DNA from: Actinomycetota bacterium
GTDB taxonomy: Bacteria > Actinomycetota > CADDZG01 > WHSQ01
DNA length: 40,106 nucleotides
Direction: 5' to 3'
Assembly: GCA_030447315.1 (NCBI GenBank)
Contig: JAUJPD010000006.1
Span: 1-40,106, forward strand
The translations under genes and the position numbers were made by a program. Shown one piece after another: positions 15,366-24,414 of the stretch; positions within the stretch are counted from its first letter, which is position 1; each line of letters opens with the position of its first letter. The notes under the pieces were generated by a model. The model did no database searches. It worked only from the letters and a program-made list of their open reading frames with translations, and was not told the DNA's origin.

Positions 15366-16268
15366 CTACCGCCCGGGGGAAGCGAAGAACGCGATGAGCC
15401 GCCGGGTCAGGCCGGGCTGTGCCGCGTCGAACCAGGTGATCCGAGGATCTGCCTTGAACCACGACAGCTGACGACGAGCGAAACGTCTGGTGGCTCGAGC
15501 GATGTTGTCTCCTAGGACGGCGGGGTCAGTGCCGGGCGCAGCTTCGAGCACCTGGCGATAGCCAAGGGCCTGGCGGGCCGTGGGGCTCATGTCCGCGGCC
15601 ACGCGGTGCACCTCATCGACCAGCCCGCCGGCAAGCATGCGCTCGACCCGTGTGCCTATCCGTTCAGCCAGCTGATCTCGGCTGCGTTCCAGTCCGGCGA
15701 CACGCAGGTCGTAGGGGCTCTCGTAACGATCCCAGGCATCGTTATCGGAGAAGGGCCGACCGGTCAGTTCGATCACCTCGAGAGCTCTCACGATCCGGCG
15801 CCTGTTGTTCGGTTCCATGCGCGACGCGGCCACGGGATCGAGATGTTGCAGCTCACCGAACAAGGCTGCGGCCCCCACTTGCTCGGCCCGGTCTTCCAGT
15901 GCCGCTCGCACGACGGCGGAGCGGGGCGGAAATTCGAGATCGTCGACCACGGCTCGGAAGTAGAGACCCGAGCCACCGACGAGCAGCGGGACCCGCCCGC
16001 GCCGGTCGATGTCGGCGATGGCCCCGCGCGCCAGACCTTGGAACTCAGCGACGGTCAGGTCGTGTCCCGGCGCGCATACGTCGAGCAGGTGATGGGGAAC
16101 GCGCTCACGGGTAGGACCCGAGACCTTGTCGGTTCCGATGTCCATGCCTCGATAGACCTGCATCGAATCGACCGAGACGATCTCAGCATCGATCGCCTCG
16201 GCGACCTCGACCGCAGTGGTGCTCTTGCCCACCGCGGTCGGTCCGACCAACGCGCAGACCCGGATCAA
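15366..16268 (-). CDS. miaA: tRNA dimethylallyltransferase
   Basis: MiaA prenylates A37 of tRNAs reading UNN codons; MiaB, encoded just upstream, then methylthiolates it. The 300-residue protein has the P-loop VGPTAVGKST, DSMQVYRGMDIGT, VGGSGLYFRAVVDDL and the catalytic region with NNRRRIVRALEV, and ends in FARRQLSWFKADPRITWFD. I use the TTG at 16268 because it overlaps the upstream stop (TTGA) and has GGCGGG before it. The longer frame upstream lacks conserved sequence. Confidence 0.95.
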   Translation of the reverse strand: MIRVCALVGPTAVGKSTTAVEVAEAIDAEIVSVDSMQVYRGMDIGTDKVSGPTRERVPHHLLDVCAPGHDLTVAEFQGLARGAIADIDRRGRVPLLVGGSGLYFRAVVDDLEFPPRSAVVRAALEDRAEQVGAAALFGELQHLDPVAASRMEPNNRRRIVRALEVIELTGRPFSDNDAWDRYESPYDLRVAGLERSRDQLAERIGTRVERMLAGGLVDEVHRVAADMSPTARQALGYRQVLEAAPGTDPAVLGDNIARATRRFARRQLSWFKADPRITWFDAAQPGLTRRLIAFFASPGR

Positions 16269-16999
16269 CCCGCCGACCGCGTGCGAGCGACCAGATATCC
16301 GACACCGAAGGGCCACTCGTGTGCGAGCACCTCCATCGAGACACCGGCGAACAAAAGGCCGAGCACCAAGAGGGGGCCGAGGCCGCACGAGCCCCCTTCG
16401 GCGGCCAACCGAGGAGCGAGCTCGGTCACGCCCGCCACATCTGCTTCCAGCACGCTGCGAAGCTCTCGCTCCTGTGCCGGGCCGCCGCCCAGCCCGGCCA
16501 GCGGAGCCGCGGGCGTGATCCCCGCGCCGGAGTTGACGCTGGCGATGACCATGGCGTCGCCCTCAAGCCCGGCGATCACATCAGCCAGTCCGGCCGCGGC
16601 TCCCGCAACGTCCGGCTCCTCCTCGCCGAAGCCGATCGAGATCACCGGACCCTCGAGTGACAAGAGCCGCGAGGCCACGACGATCCCATGGTCGAGAGGG
16701 CCTTCGAGGGCGGGGCGCCTCCATCGAGACGCCACCTCGTGAACCAGTTCGGCATCCACCTCATGTCCCGCGTGCACGTGGCGGAGGCCGAAGCCACCGA
16801 GGTCGCCGCGTTGACTCAGATAAACGCCGGTTCGCGGCGCGTGCGGAGACATGACCACGCGCGTACTCGCCGGGGCGGACACGACCGCGCGCGAACCCGC
16901 GCGCACGCGCTCGAACGCGGGTTCATGGTCCGAGGCGACCGTGGCGGGGAGCAAGAGGGGGGCGTGAGGCACTATCGCGCCGGTCAGCGCGCGTGGCAC
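16265..16999 (-). CDS. LigB-superfamily (class III extradiol dioxygenase-like) protein
   Basis: This 244-residue protein lies between miaB and miaA, where many actinobacteria have a conserved gene of this type (Rv2728c in M. tuberculosis, by position). It starts at the GTG at 16999 with ALTGAIVPHAPLLLP, the histidine motif of the extradiol-dioxygenase/MEMO-like fold. Then come VVMSPHAPRTGVYLS, a central helix-rich part, LDHGIVVASRLL (a second histidine) and VISIGFGEEEPD. The histidines fit a metal site, but no substrate is known and the family here is best treated as uncharacterised. Its stop overlaps the miaA TTG start. Confidence 0.8.
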   Translation of the reverse strand: MPRALTGAIVPHAPLLLPATVASDHEPAFERVRAGSRAVVSAPASTRVVMSPHAPRTGVYLSQRGDLGGFGLRHVHAGHEVDAELVHEVASRWRRPALEGPLDHGIVVASRLLSLEGPVISIGFGEEEPDVAGAAAGLADVIAGLEGDAMVIASVNSGAGITPAAPLAGLGGGPAQERELRSVLEADVAGVTELAPRLAAEGGSCGLGPLLVLGLLFAGVSMEVLAHEWPFGVGYLVARTRSAG

Positions 17000-17033
17000 C
17001 GCTAACAGACGCGAACGCGCGCGAACGGGCTCT

Positions 17034-18416
17034 TCAACACGAGCCGCATCCGGAAGCCGTCGATGCCAAGGGCAGTGACATCTTTCCTCTACGGGCCGTG
17101 TCCCGACCAACCAAGCGGCCCTCGAGGTGGTGGGGGTGGGCGGATCGGATCGTGACCTCACACAGGGAGCCCTCACCGAGATCCGCTCCTTGGAAGTGGA
17201 CCAGCTTGTTCGTGCGGGTACGTCCGGTGAGCCTGGACGGGTCCTTCTTCGAGAAGCCTTCAACCAGGACCTCAAAGGTCGACCCCACCGTGGCCAGGTT
17301 GCGCTCGTAGGAGATCGCGTCCTGCAACGCGGTCAACCGCTCGTAGCGCTCCTGGACGACCTCCTTGGGCAGATGACCGTCCATCGTCGCGGCTTCGGTC
17401 ATCGGACGAGGTGAGTACTGGAACGTGTAGGCCCCGTCGTAACGGACCTCTGCCACCAACGACAGCGTTTCGGCGAAGTCCGCCTCGGTCTCGCCGGGAA
17501 AGCCGACGATGATGTCCGTCGTCATCGCGATGTTCGGAACCGCGGACCGGATCATGTGGACCTTGTCCATGTAGCTCCGGCGCGAGTACGCGCGCTTCAT
17601 CAGCTTCAGGACGCGGTCGGAACCCGCTTGTACCGGAAGATGGATGTGCTCGCACGCGACCCGGCACTCGGCCATCGCGGCGACGGAGTCGGCTCTGAGA
17701 TCCTTGGGATGCGGGCTGGTGAAGCGCACCCGCTCGAGGCCTTCGACCCGGTCAAGGGCTCGAAGCAACTTCGAGAACATCGGTGTGCCGTCGAGATCTC
17801 TTCCGTAGGAATTCACGTTCTGCCCGAGCAGGGTCACCTCGACCACCCCATCCGCCACTAACGACTCGACCTCCGCGACGATGTCGCCCAGTCGGCGCGA
17901 GATCTCTTTGCCGCGCACGGCCGGAACTATGCAGAACGTGCAGGAGTTGTTGCAGCCGATCGATATCGACACCCACGCATGCCACGGTGACTTCCGCCGG
18001 GCAGGCAGTGCGGAGGGGAAGGTTTCGGTCTGCTCGAGGATCTCGAAAGCAGGACCGTCCAGCGACTCGTCCAGGAGCCGGGGCAAGCTGGCCAGGTTGT
18101 GGGTCCCGAGCACGACGTCCACGTACGGGGCACGTTGCTGGATGGTCGCCTTGTCCTTCTGCGCGAGGCATCCGGCGACCACGATGCGCATGTCCGGGCG
18201 CCGGTCCTTGATCGCCTTGGTGTGACCGAGATTGCCGTAGAGGCGAGTGTCGGCCTTCTCCCGGATGCAACAGGTGTTGAACAGCACGACGTCGGCGGCG
18301 TCGGGTGAGGGGGCTTTGGCATAGCCCTCGGCCTCCAGCATCCCGGCCATCCGCTCCGAGTCGTGCTCGTTCATCTGGCACCCGTAGGTGGTTATGAAGT
18401 AGGTCTTGGCGCTCAT
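17034..18416 (-). CDS. miaB: tRNA-2-methylthio-N6-dimethylallyladenosine synthase
   Basis: MiaB is a radical-SAM methylthiotransferase that completes ms2i6A37 in tRNA. The 460-residue protein has three parts: the N-terminal UPF0004 domain with cysteines in TTYGCQMN, FNTCCIREKA and VVAGCLAQ, the radical-SAM core with GCNNSCTFCIVP, and the C-terminal TRAM domain (about 375-440). The ATG at 18416 is the only good start. It belongs with miaA downstream. Confidence 0.97.
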   Translation of the reverse strand: MSAKTYFITTYGCQMNEHDSERMAGMLEAEGYAKAPSPDAADVVLFNTCCIREKADTRLYGNLGHTKAIKDRRPDMRIVVAGCLAQKDKATIQQRAPYVDVVLGTHNLASLPRLLDESLDGPAFEILEQTETFPSALPARRKSPWHAWVSISIGCNNSCTFCIVPAVRGKEISRRLGDIVAEVESLVADGVVEVTLLGQNVNSYGRDLDGTPMFSKLLRALDRVEGLERVRFTSPHPKDLRADSVAAMAECRVACEHIHLPVQAGSDRVLKLMKRAYSRRSYMDKVHMIRSAVPNIAMTTDIIVGFPGETEADFAETLSLVAEVRYDGAYTFQYSPRPMTEAATMDGHLPKEVVQERYERLTALQDAISYERNLATVGSTFEVLVEGFSKKDPSRLTGRTRTNKLVHFQGADLGEGSLCEVTIRSAHPHHLEGRLVGRDTARRGKMSLPLASTASGCGSC

Positions 18417-18540
18417 CGGGATCGAAGTCTAGGCGGGCGGCCGGCCGCGAATCGCGCCCGGGGCCCAGGTCATCCGTCCGCGGTCGCCCTTCCGACGTCG
18501 AGGAACCACCGCCGGCGGCGGCCCAGTTAGCAGAGAAGGG

Positions 18541-20073
18541 TTATTTGGCGTAGGCGTTGGATCTTGTCTCCCGGATCACCGTGATGCGGATCTGTCCCGG
18601 GTACTGAAGCTCCTCTTCTATCTTCTTGGCAACGTCGCGGGCGATGACCTCGGCCCGCAGGTCGTCAACGTCTGAGGGCTTGACCATGACCCTCACCTCG
18701 CGCCCGGCCTGCATCGCATACACCTTGTCGACCCCGTCGAACTCCATCGCGATCTCCTCGAGGCGCTGCAGCCTCTTCACGTAGGTCTCGATGGACTCGC
18801 GCCGAGCGCCCGGTCGAGCACCCGAGATGGCATCCGCGGTCTGCGTGATCACGGCCTCGACCGTTCGCTGCTCGACCTCGCCATGATGAGCTTCGATCGC
18901 ATGACACACGGCCTGCGACTCTTTGAGACGCCGAGCGATCTCGGCGCCGATCAAGGCGTGGGACCCCTCCACCTCGTGGGTGACGGCCTTGCCGATGTCG
19001 TGGAGAAGCGTGCAGCGCTTCGCCAGTTGCACGTCCGTGCCCAGCTCCGCCGCGATCATCCCGGCGATGTGGGAGGCCTCGACCACGTGACGAAGCACGT
19101 TCTGGCCGTAGGAGGTGCGGTACTTCAAGCGGCCCAGAACCCGGACCAGCTCGGGATGCATGTCCGTGATCCCGGTTTCGAGGACGGCCCACTCCCCGCC
19201 TTCGCGGATCTCGCGCTCGATCTCGGCCTGGGACTTCTCATGGATGTCTTCGATACGGGCCGGTTGGATGCGACCGTCGCCGATCAGCTTCTCGAGGGTC
19301 AGGCGCGCCATCTCGCGGCGGATCGGGTCGAAGCAAGAAAGCACGACGGCCTCTGGGGTGTCGTCGATGATCAGGTTGGTCCCGGTGGCGGACTCGAAGG
19401 CCCGGATGTTGCGGCCTTCACGTCCGATGATGCGGCCCTTCATGTCGTCGTTGGGGAGCGTGATGGTGGTCACGGTGGATTCCGTCGTCAGATCGGAGGC
19501 GATCCGCTGCATGGCGATGGCGATGATCTTGCGGGCCCTCTTGTCCCCTTCCTCCCGGGCCTGCGCCTCGACGTCTCGCACGATGACCATGGCTTCGCGC
19601 TTGGCTTCGTCCTCGATCTGCTCAACCAGGGCTTGTTTGGCGTCCTGGGCGCTCATCCCCGCCACGCGCTCGAGCTCGACCCGCGCTCGTTCCCCCACCC
19701 GTTCCAGCTCCTGGCGCGCTCTCTGGATCTCGGCCTCTTTCGTCTCGATCGCCTGCTCTTTGCGATCGAGCGAGTTCACCCGTGCATCAAGTGCCGACTC
19801 CCGCTGGCTGATCCGGTCTTCTTTCTTCTCGATCTCCGCCCGACGGGTCTTCAGGTCGGCTTCGGCCTCCGATCGCAGCCGGAACGCCTCGTCCCGAGCC
19901 TCGACGATGGCCTCTCGCTTGGTGGCCTCAGCTTCCCGCTGGGCCTCTTGAACGAGGGTCTTCGCTCGATTCTCGGCCGAGGCAACTTCCTTCTCCGCCA
20001 TCGACTTCCGAACGATGTAGCCGACACCTATGCCCGCGAGGAGACCGAGGATGAGGCCGATGAGGATCTCCAT
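18541..20073 (-). CDS. rny: Ribonuclease Y
   Basis: RNase Y is a membrane-anchored endoribonuclease that starts mRNA decay. The 510-residue protein has a membrane anchor (ILIGLILGLLAGIGVGYIV, residues 3-21), a long coiled coil (about 30-190), a KH domain with GRIIGREGRNIRAFE and an HD domain with LLHDIGKAVTHEVEGSHA. It sits downstream of recA-recX, as in other actinobacteria, with 257 bp between it and recX, so it probably has its own promoter. The ATG at 20073 is preceded by GGGAGCGAG. Confidence 0.97.
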   Translation of the reverse strand: MEILIGLILGLLAGIGVGYIVRKSMAEKEVASAENRAKTLVQEAQREAEATKREAIVEARDEAFRLRSEAEADLKTRRAEIEKKEDRISQRESALDARVNSLDRKEQAIETKEAEIQRARQELERVGERARVELERVAGMSAQDAKQALVEQIEDEAKREAMVIVRDVEAQAREEGDKRARKIIAIAMQRIASDLTTESTVTTITLPNDDMKGRIIGREGRNIRAFESATGTNLIIDDTPEAVVLSCFDPIRREMARLTLEKLIGDGRIQPARIEDIHEKSQAEIEREIREGGEWAVLETGITDMHPELVRVLGRLKYRTSYGQNVLRHVVEASHIAGMIAAELGTDVQLAKRCTLLHDIGKAVTHEVEGSHALIGAEIARRLKESQAVCHAIEAHHGEVEQRTVEAVITQTADAISGARPGARRESIETYVKRLQRLEEIAMEFDGVDKVYAMQAGREVRVMVKPSDVDDLRAEVIARDVAKKIEEELQYPGQIRITVIRETRSNAYAK

Positions 20074-20330
20074 CTCTCGCTCCCTTCTCGCTCGTCGACC
20101 CGACCGCGGCGAAGGAGCCGGGCCGGACCCGGTACGACGAGGAACGAGCTAAACGGCCTTCGCAGCCGCTAGATCGAGATGCGCCTCCACCTCGGCATGC
20201 ATGTCAGCCACATACGGAGGGCTTCGAGGTTCGGTCTAGGGGTTAGCAACGACATTGTCAGGATTACTCGCGTGGCTCGTACGTACCCGTTGAGCTGCTT
20301 GTTTTGCTTGTCTCTGTAGCTCCTATGGTA

Positions 20331-20843
20331 CTAGTCCCAGCCCTCGGGCGGAAGGACCGCTTTGGTCCCCGCCTCGGCTGCCTCGAACGAGAAGCCCTTG
20401 CGAAGCAGCATCTGTTGGAGCTTGTGAGCCTGTTCCGGCAGGGGGAAGCGAGCGACCTTGTGGGCCCACCGGGAGGCGGCATCGATAGCCAGGGCTTCCT
20501 CTTCGGGGCCCACCTCGGCGATGGCTTGATCGATCACCTCGCTGGGGACGCCCTTGGCAACGAGCTCGGCCCTCAGCGCCCGCGGGCCCAAGGACTTCCG
20601 TTGTGACCGCTCGCCCACCCACTGCTTTGCGAATTCGAGATCATCGAGGAGACCGAGCTCGATCAGCCTCGTTGTGGTCTGATCCACCACCCCCGCCTCG
20701 AATCCCATCGTCGAGAGCCGCTCCCGGGTCTCTTGCTCGGTGCGCGCTCGGACCGACAAGAAGCGCCCGGCCTTCTCCATGGCCTCGCGACACCGCTCGG
20801 CGTAGTCCTCGTCGACCACGAAGAGGCCGCGCCCCGCTGCCAT
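20331..20843 (-). CDS. recX: Regulatory protein RecX
   Basis: RecX binds RecA filaments and limits recombinase activity. This 170-residue protein shows the three-helix RecX repeats: RFLSVRARTEQETRERLSTMGF, LIELGLLDDLEFAKQWVGER, SLGPRALRAELVAKGVP and a third unit ending in RKGFSFEAAEAG (each shown in part). It lies 8 bp after recA, so it shares the recA transcript and its SOS control. The start is ATG at 20843. Confidence 0.95.
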   Translation of the reverse strand: MAAGRGLFVVDEDYAERCREAMEKAGRFLSVRARTEQETRERLSTMGFEAGVVDQTTTRLIELGLLDDLEFAKQWVGERSQRKSLGPRALRAELVAKGVPSEVIDQAIAEVGPEEEALAIDAASRWAHKVARFPLPEQAHKLQQMLLRKGFSFEAAEAGTKAVLPPEGWD

Positions 20844-20851
20844 GGTCGTGG

Positions 20852-21934
20852 TTAAGCCGTCTCGCTCGCCGGCTCGATCGATCCGTCGATCTCGTCACGA
20901 CCGATCAGACCGAGCTTCTCTTTGATCTTCAGCTCGATCTCGGTGGCGATGTCGGGGTTCTCGGCGAGGAAGGTCTTCGCGTTCTCGCGACCCTGGCCGA
21001 GCTGATCGTCGCCGTAGATGAACCAGGCGCCGGATTTGCGCACGATGCCCTCGTCGATCGCGACGTCGAGGAGGCTTCCTTCTTTGGAGATGCCGAAACC
21101 GTATTGGATATCGAACTCGGCTTTCTTGAACGGCGCGCTGACCTTGTTCTTCACGATCTTCACCCGCACCCGGGAGCCCACTATCTCGCCGCCGTCCTTG
21201 AGCGAGTCGATCCGCCTCACGTCCATCCGCACCGAGGAATAGAACTTCAGAGCGCGGCCGCCGGAGGTCGTCTCGGGCGAGCCGAACATCACACCGATCT
21301 TTTCGCGGATCTGGTTGATGAAGACGAGGATCGTGTTGGACCGGTTCACGTTCCCGGCCAGCTTGCGAAGCGCCTGGCTCATCAGGCGAGCCTGGAGGCC
21401 GACGTGACTGTCTCCCATCTCGCCCTCGATCTCGGCCCGTGGCACCAGGGCGGCGACCGAGTCGATCACGATCACCGACATCGCACCCGACCGGACCAAG
21501 GTGTCGGCGATCTCGAGCGCTTGCTCGCCGGTGTCGGGCTGGGAGCAGAGCAGGTTGTCGATGTCGACGCCCAGGGCTTTCGCGTAGGCAGGATCGAGCG
21601 CGTGCTCGGCGTCGATGAAGGCCACCAGGCCCCCGGCCTTCTGCGCCTCGGCGATCACGTGAAGGGAAACGGTGGTCTTCCCGGAACCTTCGGGGCCGTA
21701 TATCTCCACGATGCGGCCTCTGGGGATACCGCCGACACCCAGGGCCAGGTCAAGCGCGAGCGAACCGGTGGAGACGACCTCGACGTCTCGCAGAGGACCA
21801 TCTTCACCTAGGCGCATGATCGAGCCCTTGCCGTGCTGTTTCTCGATCTGGGCCAGGGCAGAATCCAGGGCCGCATCGCGCCCTTTGAGGTCTCGGCTCG
21901 TGTCGCTCACACCACTTCGGTCCCTGATAGCCAC
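20852..21934 (-). CDS. recA: Recombinase RecA
   Basis: RecA forms filaments on single-stranded DNA, pairs homologous strands and triggers LexA cleavage. I use the GTG at 21934 because AAGGAGGA lies 6 nt before it; an ATG at 21958 would add eight residues without a good ribosome binding site. The 360-residue protein has Walker [10 protein letters not shown], Walker [11 protein letters not shown], loop L1 [12 protein letters not shown], loop L2 starting [18 protein letters not shown], and the C-terminal domain ending in KEKLGLIG. No intein is present. Confidence 0.98.
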   Translation of the reverse strand: MAIRDRSGVSDTSRDLKGRDAALDSALAQIEKQHGKGSIMRLGEDGPLRDVEVVSTGSLALDLALGVGGIPRGRIVEIYGPEGSGKTTVSLHVIAEAQKAGGLVAFIDAEHALDPAYAKALGVDIDNLLCSQPDTGEQALEIADTLVRSGAMSVIVIDSVAALVPRAEIEGEMGDSHVGLQARLMSQALRKLAGNVNRSNTILVFINQIREKIGVMFGSPETTSGGRALKFYSSVRMDVRRIDSLKDGGEIVGSRVRVKIVKNKVSAPFKKAEFDIQYGFGISKEGSLLDVAIDEGIVRKSGAWFIYGDDQLGQGRENAKTFLAENPDIATEIELKIKEKLGLIGRDEIDGSIEPASETA

Positions 21935-21987
21935 CTGGTCCTCCTTAATCGAGCCCATCCCGATGGGCCTCGTGATCGATTGGGGCC

Positions 21988-22010
21988 ACCGTATGCAGAG
22001 GGTGTGACAA
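21988..22010 (-). promoter_or_regulatory. Possible RecA-NDp (PafBC-type, LexA-independent) promoter of recA
   Basis: On the minus strand TTGTCACAC (22010-22002) is followed after exactly 8 bp by TACGGT (21993-21988). The known LexA-independent DNA-damage promoter of mycobacteria is TTGTCRGTG-N8-TANNNT. The TTGTCA, the 8-bp spacing and TA-N3-T agree; GTG is replaced by CAC. It lies between the SOS box and the start codon. The match is partial and the activator gene is not in the window. Confidence 0.45.
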
Positions 22011-22013
22011 TAA

Positions 22014-22029
22014 TCGAACGTGTGTTCGA
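22014..22029. promoter_or_regulatory. SOS box upstream of recA
   Basis: TCGAACGTGTGTTCGA is a fully conserved TCGAAC-N4-GTTCGA operator, of the same class as the four boxes at lexA. It lies about 80 bp before the recA GTG and just upstream of the possible RecA-NDp promoter, so LexA control of recA-recX is very likely. Confidence 0.93.
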
Positions 22030-22144
22030 TTAGGCGGATCTGGAGCGAACTACAGGCGCGTACTTACTCCGGTGTGATTGTAGCCCCGCCCTGCCAGCTA
22101 CGCCAGAGGTAACCGGCGGGAGCGACCTGGTGCCGGGCGGAGCT

Positions 22145-22696
22145 CTAGGCGCGGGGCCATTCGTGCACCAGCAGCCCGAAGGCGTACATGTCGTGGCGGC
22201 CCCCGGTGGCCGGGGCACGGTTGGCCTCTCTCAGGCGCCCCTCACGTGAGAAACCCAGTTTCTCGGCCACCCGGATGCTCCCGATGTTGTCGACGGCAGC
22301 TAGGAGCTCGAGGCGATGGCAGCGGATCTCTTGGAAGCCGAAGTCCACGATGGCCGCGGCGGCCTCGGTCATCAGGCCGCGGCCGGTGAGATCCGAGCGC
22401 ATCCAGTAACCGATCTCGGCCAGATCCGAGAGAGCCTCGTAGCCCATCAGCGAGATGGACCCGGCGACGGTGTCCTCGTGGAACACCGTGAAGGCCCAGT
22501 CGGTGGCGTCGTTCCAGCGCCTGACCATCGTCTCCACGTAGGTCTCGGTGGTCCGGCGCGAGGCGGTGGGAGCCCACGGCATGTACCGGATCAGCTCGGG
22601 CAGAGAAACCTCCTGGGCGGCCCAGAGCCCGTCGACGTGAGCGGGCGAAGCCGCCTCGAGGACCAGTCTCTGCGTATGAAGGGTGCGGCTGGGCAT
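22145..22696 (-). CDS. GNAT acetyltransferase, RimJ/RimL type
   Basis: The 183-residue protein has the RimJ/RimL order: TLHTQRLVLEAASPAHVDGLW, the strand AGSISLMGYE, EIGYWMRSDLTGRGLMTEAA with the acetyl-CoA-binding loop, and RVAEKLGFSREG. Such enzymes acetylate N-terminal amino groups or small molecules; the substrate is not inferable. It lies upstream of the recA promoter on the same strand but is separated from it by 116 bp. The divergent gene across the left direct repeat is also GNAT. Confidence 0.88.
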   Translation of the reverse strand: MPSRTLHTQRLVLEAASPAHVDGLWAAQEVSLPELIRYMPWAPTASRRTTETYVETMVRRWNDATDWAFTVFHEDTVAGSISLMGYEALSDLAEIGYWMRSDLTGRGLMTEAAAAIVDFGFQEIRCHRLELLAAVDNIGSIRVAEKLGFSREGRLREANRAPATGGRHDMYAFGLLVHEWPRA

Positions 22697-22712
22697 CGAC
22701 AGATGCTACGCG

Positions 22713-22743
22713 GCGGACGCAGACGCGCAAGGGGGCCGGTGTC
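22713..22743 (+). repeat. Left copy of the 31-bp direct repeat flanking the accessory block
   Basis: Bases 22713-22743 equal 32208-32237 except for one extra C in this copy. The shared text runs from GCGGACGCAGA through GCGCAAGGGGGCCGG to TGTC. Sequence on either side is unrelated. Here only the left arm of the hairpin found at the right copy is present. Confidence 0.85.
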
Positions 22744-22818
22744 TTGATCGGAGTCTTGAGGTTCGCCAGCAACCGTTCACGTCGGGCCGCACCAAGGTGA
22801 GCGTGTGATGCTGATTGC

Positions 22819-23337
22819 ATGAGCGAGACGATCGAGACCGAGCGGCTCTTGATCCGCCCGCAAACGCCGGAGGACCTTGATGGCCTCTTTGCGATCCTCG
22901 GAGATGCCGAGACGCTTTCCTACTATCCGGCGCCCTTCACTCGCGCACAGGTCGAGGAGCAGTGGATCGGCCGGAGCACCGACCTGTTCGCGACGCGCGG
23001 CCTGGGTCACCGCGCCCTGGTTCGCAAGGACGACGGCTTCTTCGTCGGGCAGTGTGGGTTCCTCGTCCCACAGATCCACGGAAAAGAGGAGGTCGAAGTG
23101 GGTTGGCACGTTCACCGGTCGCTGTGGGGGCGGGGATACGCTCCCGAGGCCGCAGCCGCGCTGCGAGATCAGGCTTTCGAGCAGCTTCGACTCGACCACC
23201 TGATCAGCCTGATACGTCCCGAGAACGTGGCGTCGTGGAGGGTCGCGGAGAAGATCGGGATGAAGCCGCGCGAGAAGTTGGAATACCACGGCTACATCCA
23301 CGACATCTGGGAGGTCCGCCCCGAGGGGGCGATCTAG
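22819..23337 (+). CDS. GNAT acetyltransferase, RimJ/RimL type
   Basis: The 172-residue protein follows the RimJ/RimL pattern: TIETERLLIRPQTPEDLDGL, GQCGFLVPQI, VEVGWHVHRSLWGRGYAPEAA with the acetyl-CoA loop, and SWRVAEKIGMKPREKLEYHG. The ATG at 22819 starts 75 bp after the left direct repeat, so it is the first gene of the accessory block. It probably reads alone, since the next gene begins 21 bp later with its own GTG. Substrate unknown. Confidence 0.88.
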   Translation: MSETIETERLLIRPQTPEDLDGLFAILGDAETLSYYPAPFTRAQVEEQWIGRSTDLFATRGLGHRALVRKDDGFFVGQCGFLVPQIHGKEEVEVGWHVHRSLWGRGYAPEAAAALRDQAFEQLRLDHLISLIRPENVASWRVAEKIGMKPREKLEYHGYIHDIWEVRPEGAI

Positions 23338-23358
23338 GAGGAGACGTACGATGCCGTT

Positions 23359-23628
23359 GTGAGCGGCCCCCGAGTCCCCGGTGGGGTGGTGCACAAGCTT
23401 CCAGGAGACCTGCGCCACGCGCTGATCAGCAACGCGACCGCGCTTGTTGCTTGGAAGGACATCACGCCTCTGGCGCGCAACGAGTTCATCTGCTGGGTCG
23501 AGGATGCCAAGCAGGAGACCACCAGGGAACGTCGCGTCCGCCGGACGACGGAGGAGTTGGAGGAAGGTCAGCGACGGCCTTGCTGCTGGCCCGGCTGCAG
23601 GCATCGCGAGCGCCGGGGCAGCAGGTAG
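23359..23628 (+). CDS. YdeI/OmpD-associated-type small protein
   Basis: This 89-residue product matches the short YdeI/OmpD-associated family as I remember it: VHKLPGDLRHALISN, AWKDITPLARNEFICWVEDA with the conserved D-I-T-P-x-x-R-N-E-F-I core, ERRVRRTTEELEEGQRR and a CCWPGCRHR tail. Some relatives help cells tolerate peptides or bacteriocins, but for these short forms the function is not established. The GTG at 23359 is used. It lies 21 bp after the GNAT gene and may be cotranscribed with it. Confidence 0.82.
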   Translation: MSGPRVPGGVVHKLPGDLRHALISNATALVAWKDITPLARNEFICWVEDAKQETTRERRVRRTTEELEEGQRRPCCWPGCRHRERRGSR

Positions 23629-23646
23629 ATCTCTGAACCGCGCCGG

Positions 23647-24146
23647 TTAGAAGGCGGGGTTCGCTCTTCTGGCTGACCCCGGCATGGCACCCGCTGGGTA
23701 CTCGCCGCTGTGGAGGTTGACGTAGTAATCCTCGGGATGGTTGCGGATCGCCGTTACGAGGCTGGGTCGAGCGCTGCCACACATGTTGTGGCTGCCGCTG
23801 GGGGCCAAGCTCTGCCCGGAGAAGATCGTGAACACCACGGGCCCGGCAGTGCCGTGGGAGCCTCGTGGATGTGAACTGCGACGACTGCGTCGTTCGAGGT
23901 GTCACCGTCCTCACCACTGACGTTCGCCCATGAGATGTCTACACAGATTCGACGTTGACTGGGCCGGCGGCTGAGACGGACGGTGGCGTGGCCGGTGGCA
24001 TCTGGATCTCCCGGCCTGGGAACCTCTTCTGCGCCTGTCAGCGCCGTCTCGTGGATGCGGCTGGCGCCCGCCCACGCCCCCCCGGATCCCGCGATCAGCG
24101 CGGTGCTCAAGGCCAGCGCGACAACAACAAAGCTGCTCCGTCTCAA
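23647..24146 (-). CDS. Secreted CHRD-domain protein, one indel
   Basis: A TTG at 24146 with AAGGAGG 4 nt upstream starts a signal peptide (SSFVVVALALSTALIAG). The CHRD domain follows: ETALTGAEEVPRPGDPDATG, ATVRLS, ICVDISWANV and AVVAVHIHEAP. A one-base loss from a C run near 23860 shifts the frame. In the next frame it continues HGTAGPVVFTIFSG, GSHNMCGSA and DYYVNLHSGEYPAGAMPG to the stop at 23647. The CHRD fold is complete once the shift is corrected. CHRD proteins are extracellular; their ligands are mostly unknown. Confidence 0.78.
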
Positions 24147-24414
24147 AGTTCCTCCTTGACTGGACTTCGCGCTCCGCATCCTAAGCGATATGCGCTTTGG
24201 GGACCTCCACTTTCGTCCGCCTAGCCCGTTCTCCGTCCATCAACGGCGTGGTGCGTTAGACAACTCCGCGAACTCCCGCTGCAGCTTCCCACCATGGCAA
24301 TCGTGCGTGCCGAAACGCGCAGCAAGACCCTGGAGGAAACCCTGATGGACCGCGATAATCGGAAGTTGCGAGGTCGGTCCACCGCACGGTGCACTGTGGA
24401 AGAAAGGAAGTCGT

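Noticed and set aside
16911-16926. SOS-like sequence TCGAACGCGGGTTCAT inside the LigB-like gene
   Set aside because: It lies within coding sequence, lacks the final GA symmetry and is not near a promoter; local CGCGAAC-rich coding text explains it.
16265-17275. Longer LigB-like protein starting at 17275
   Set aside because: The extra N-terminal part overlaps the end of miaB and is arginine/serine-rich shadow sequence; the GTG at 16999 begins directly at the conserved region.
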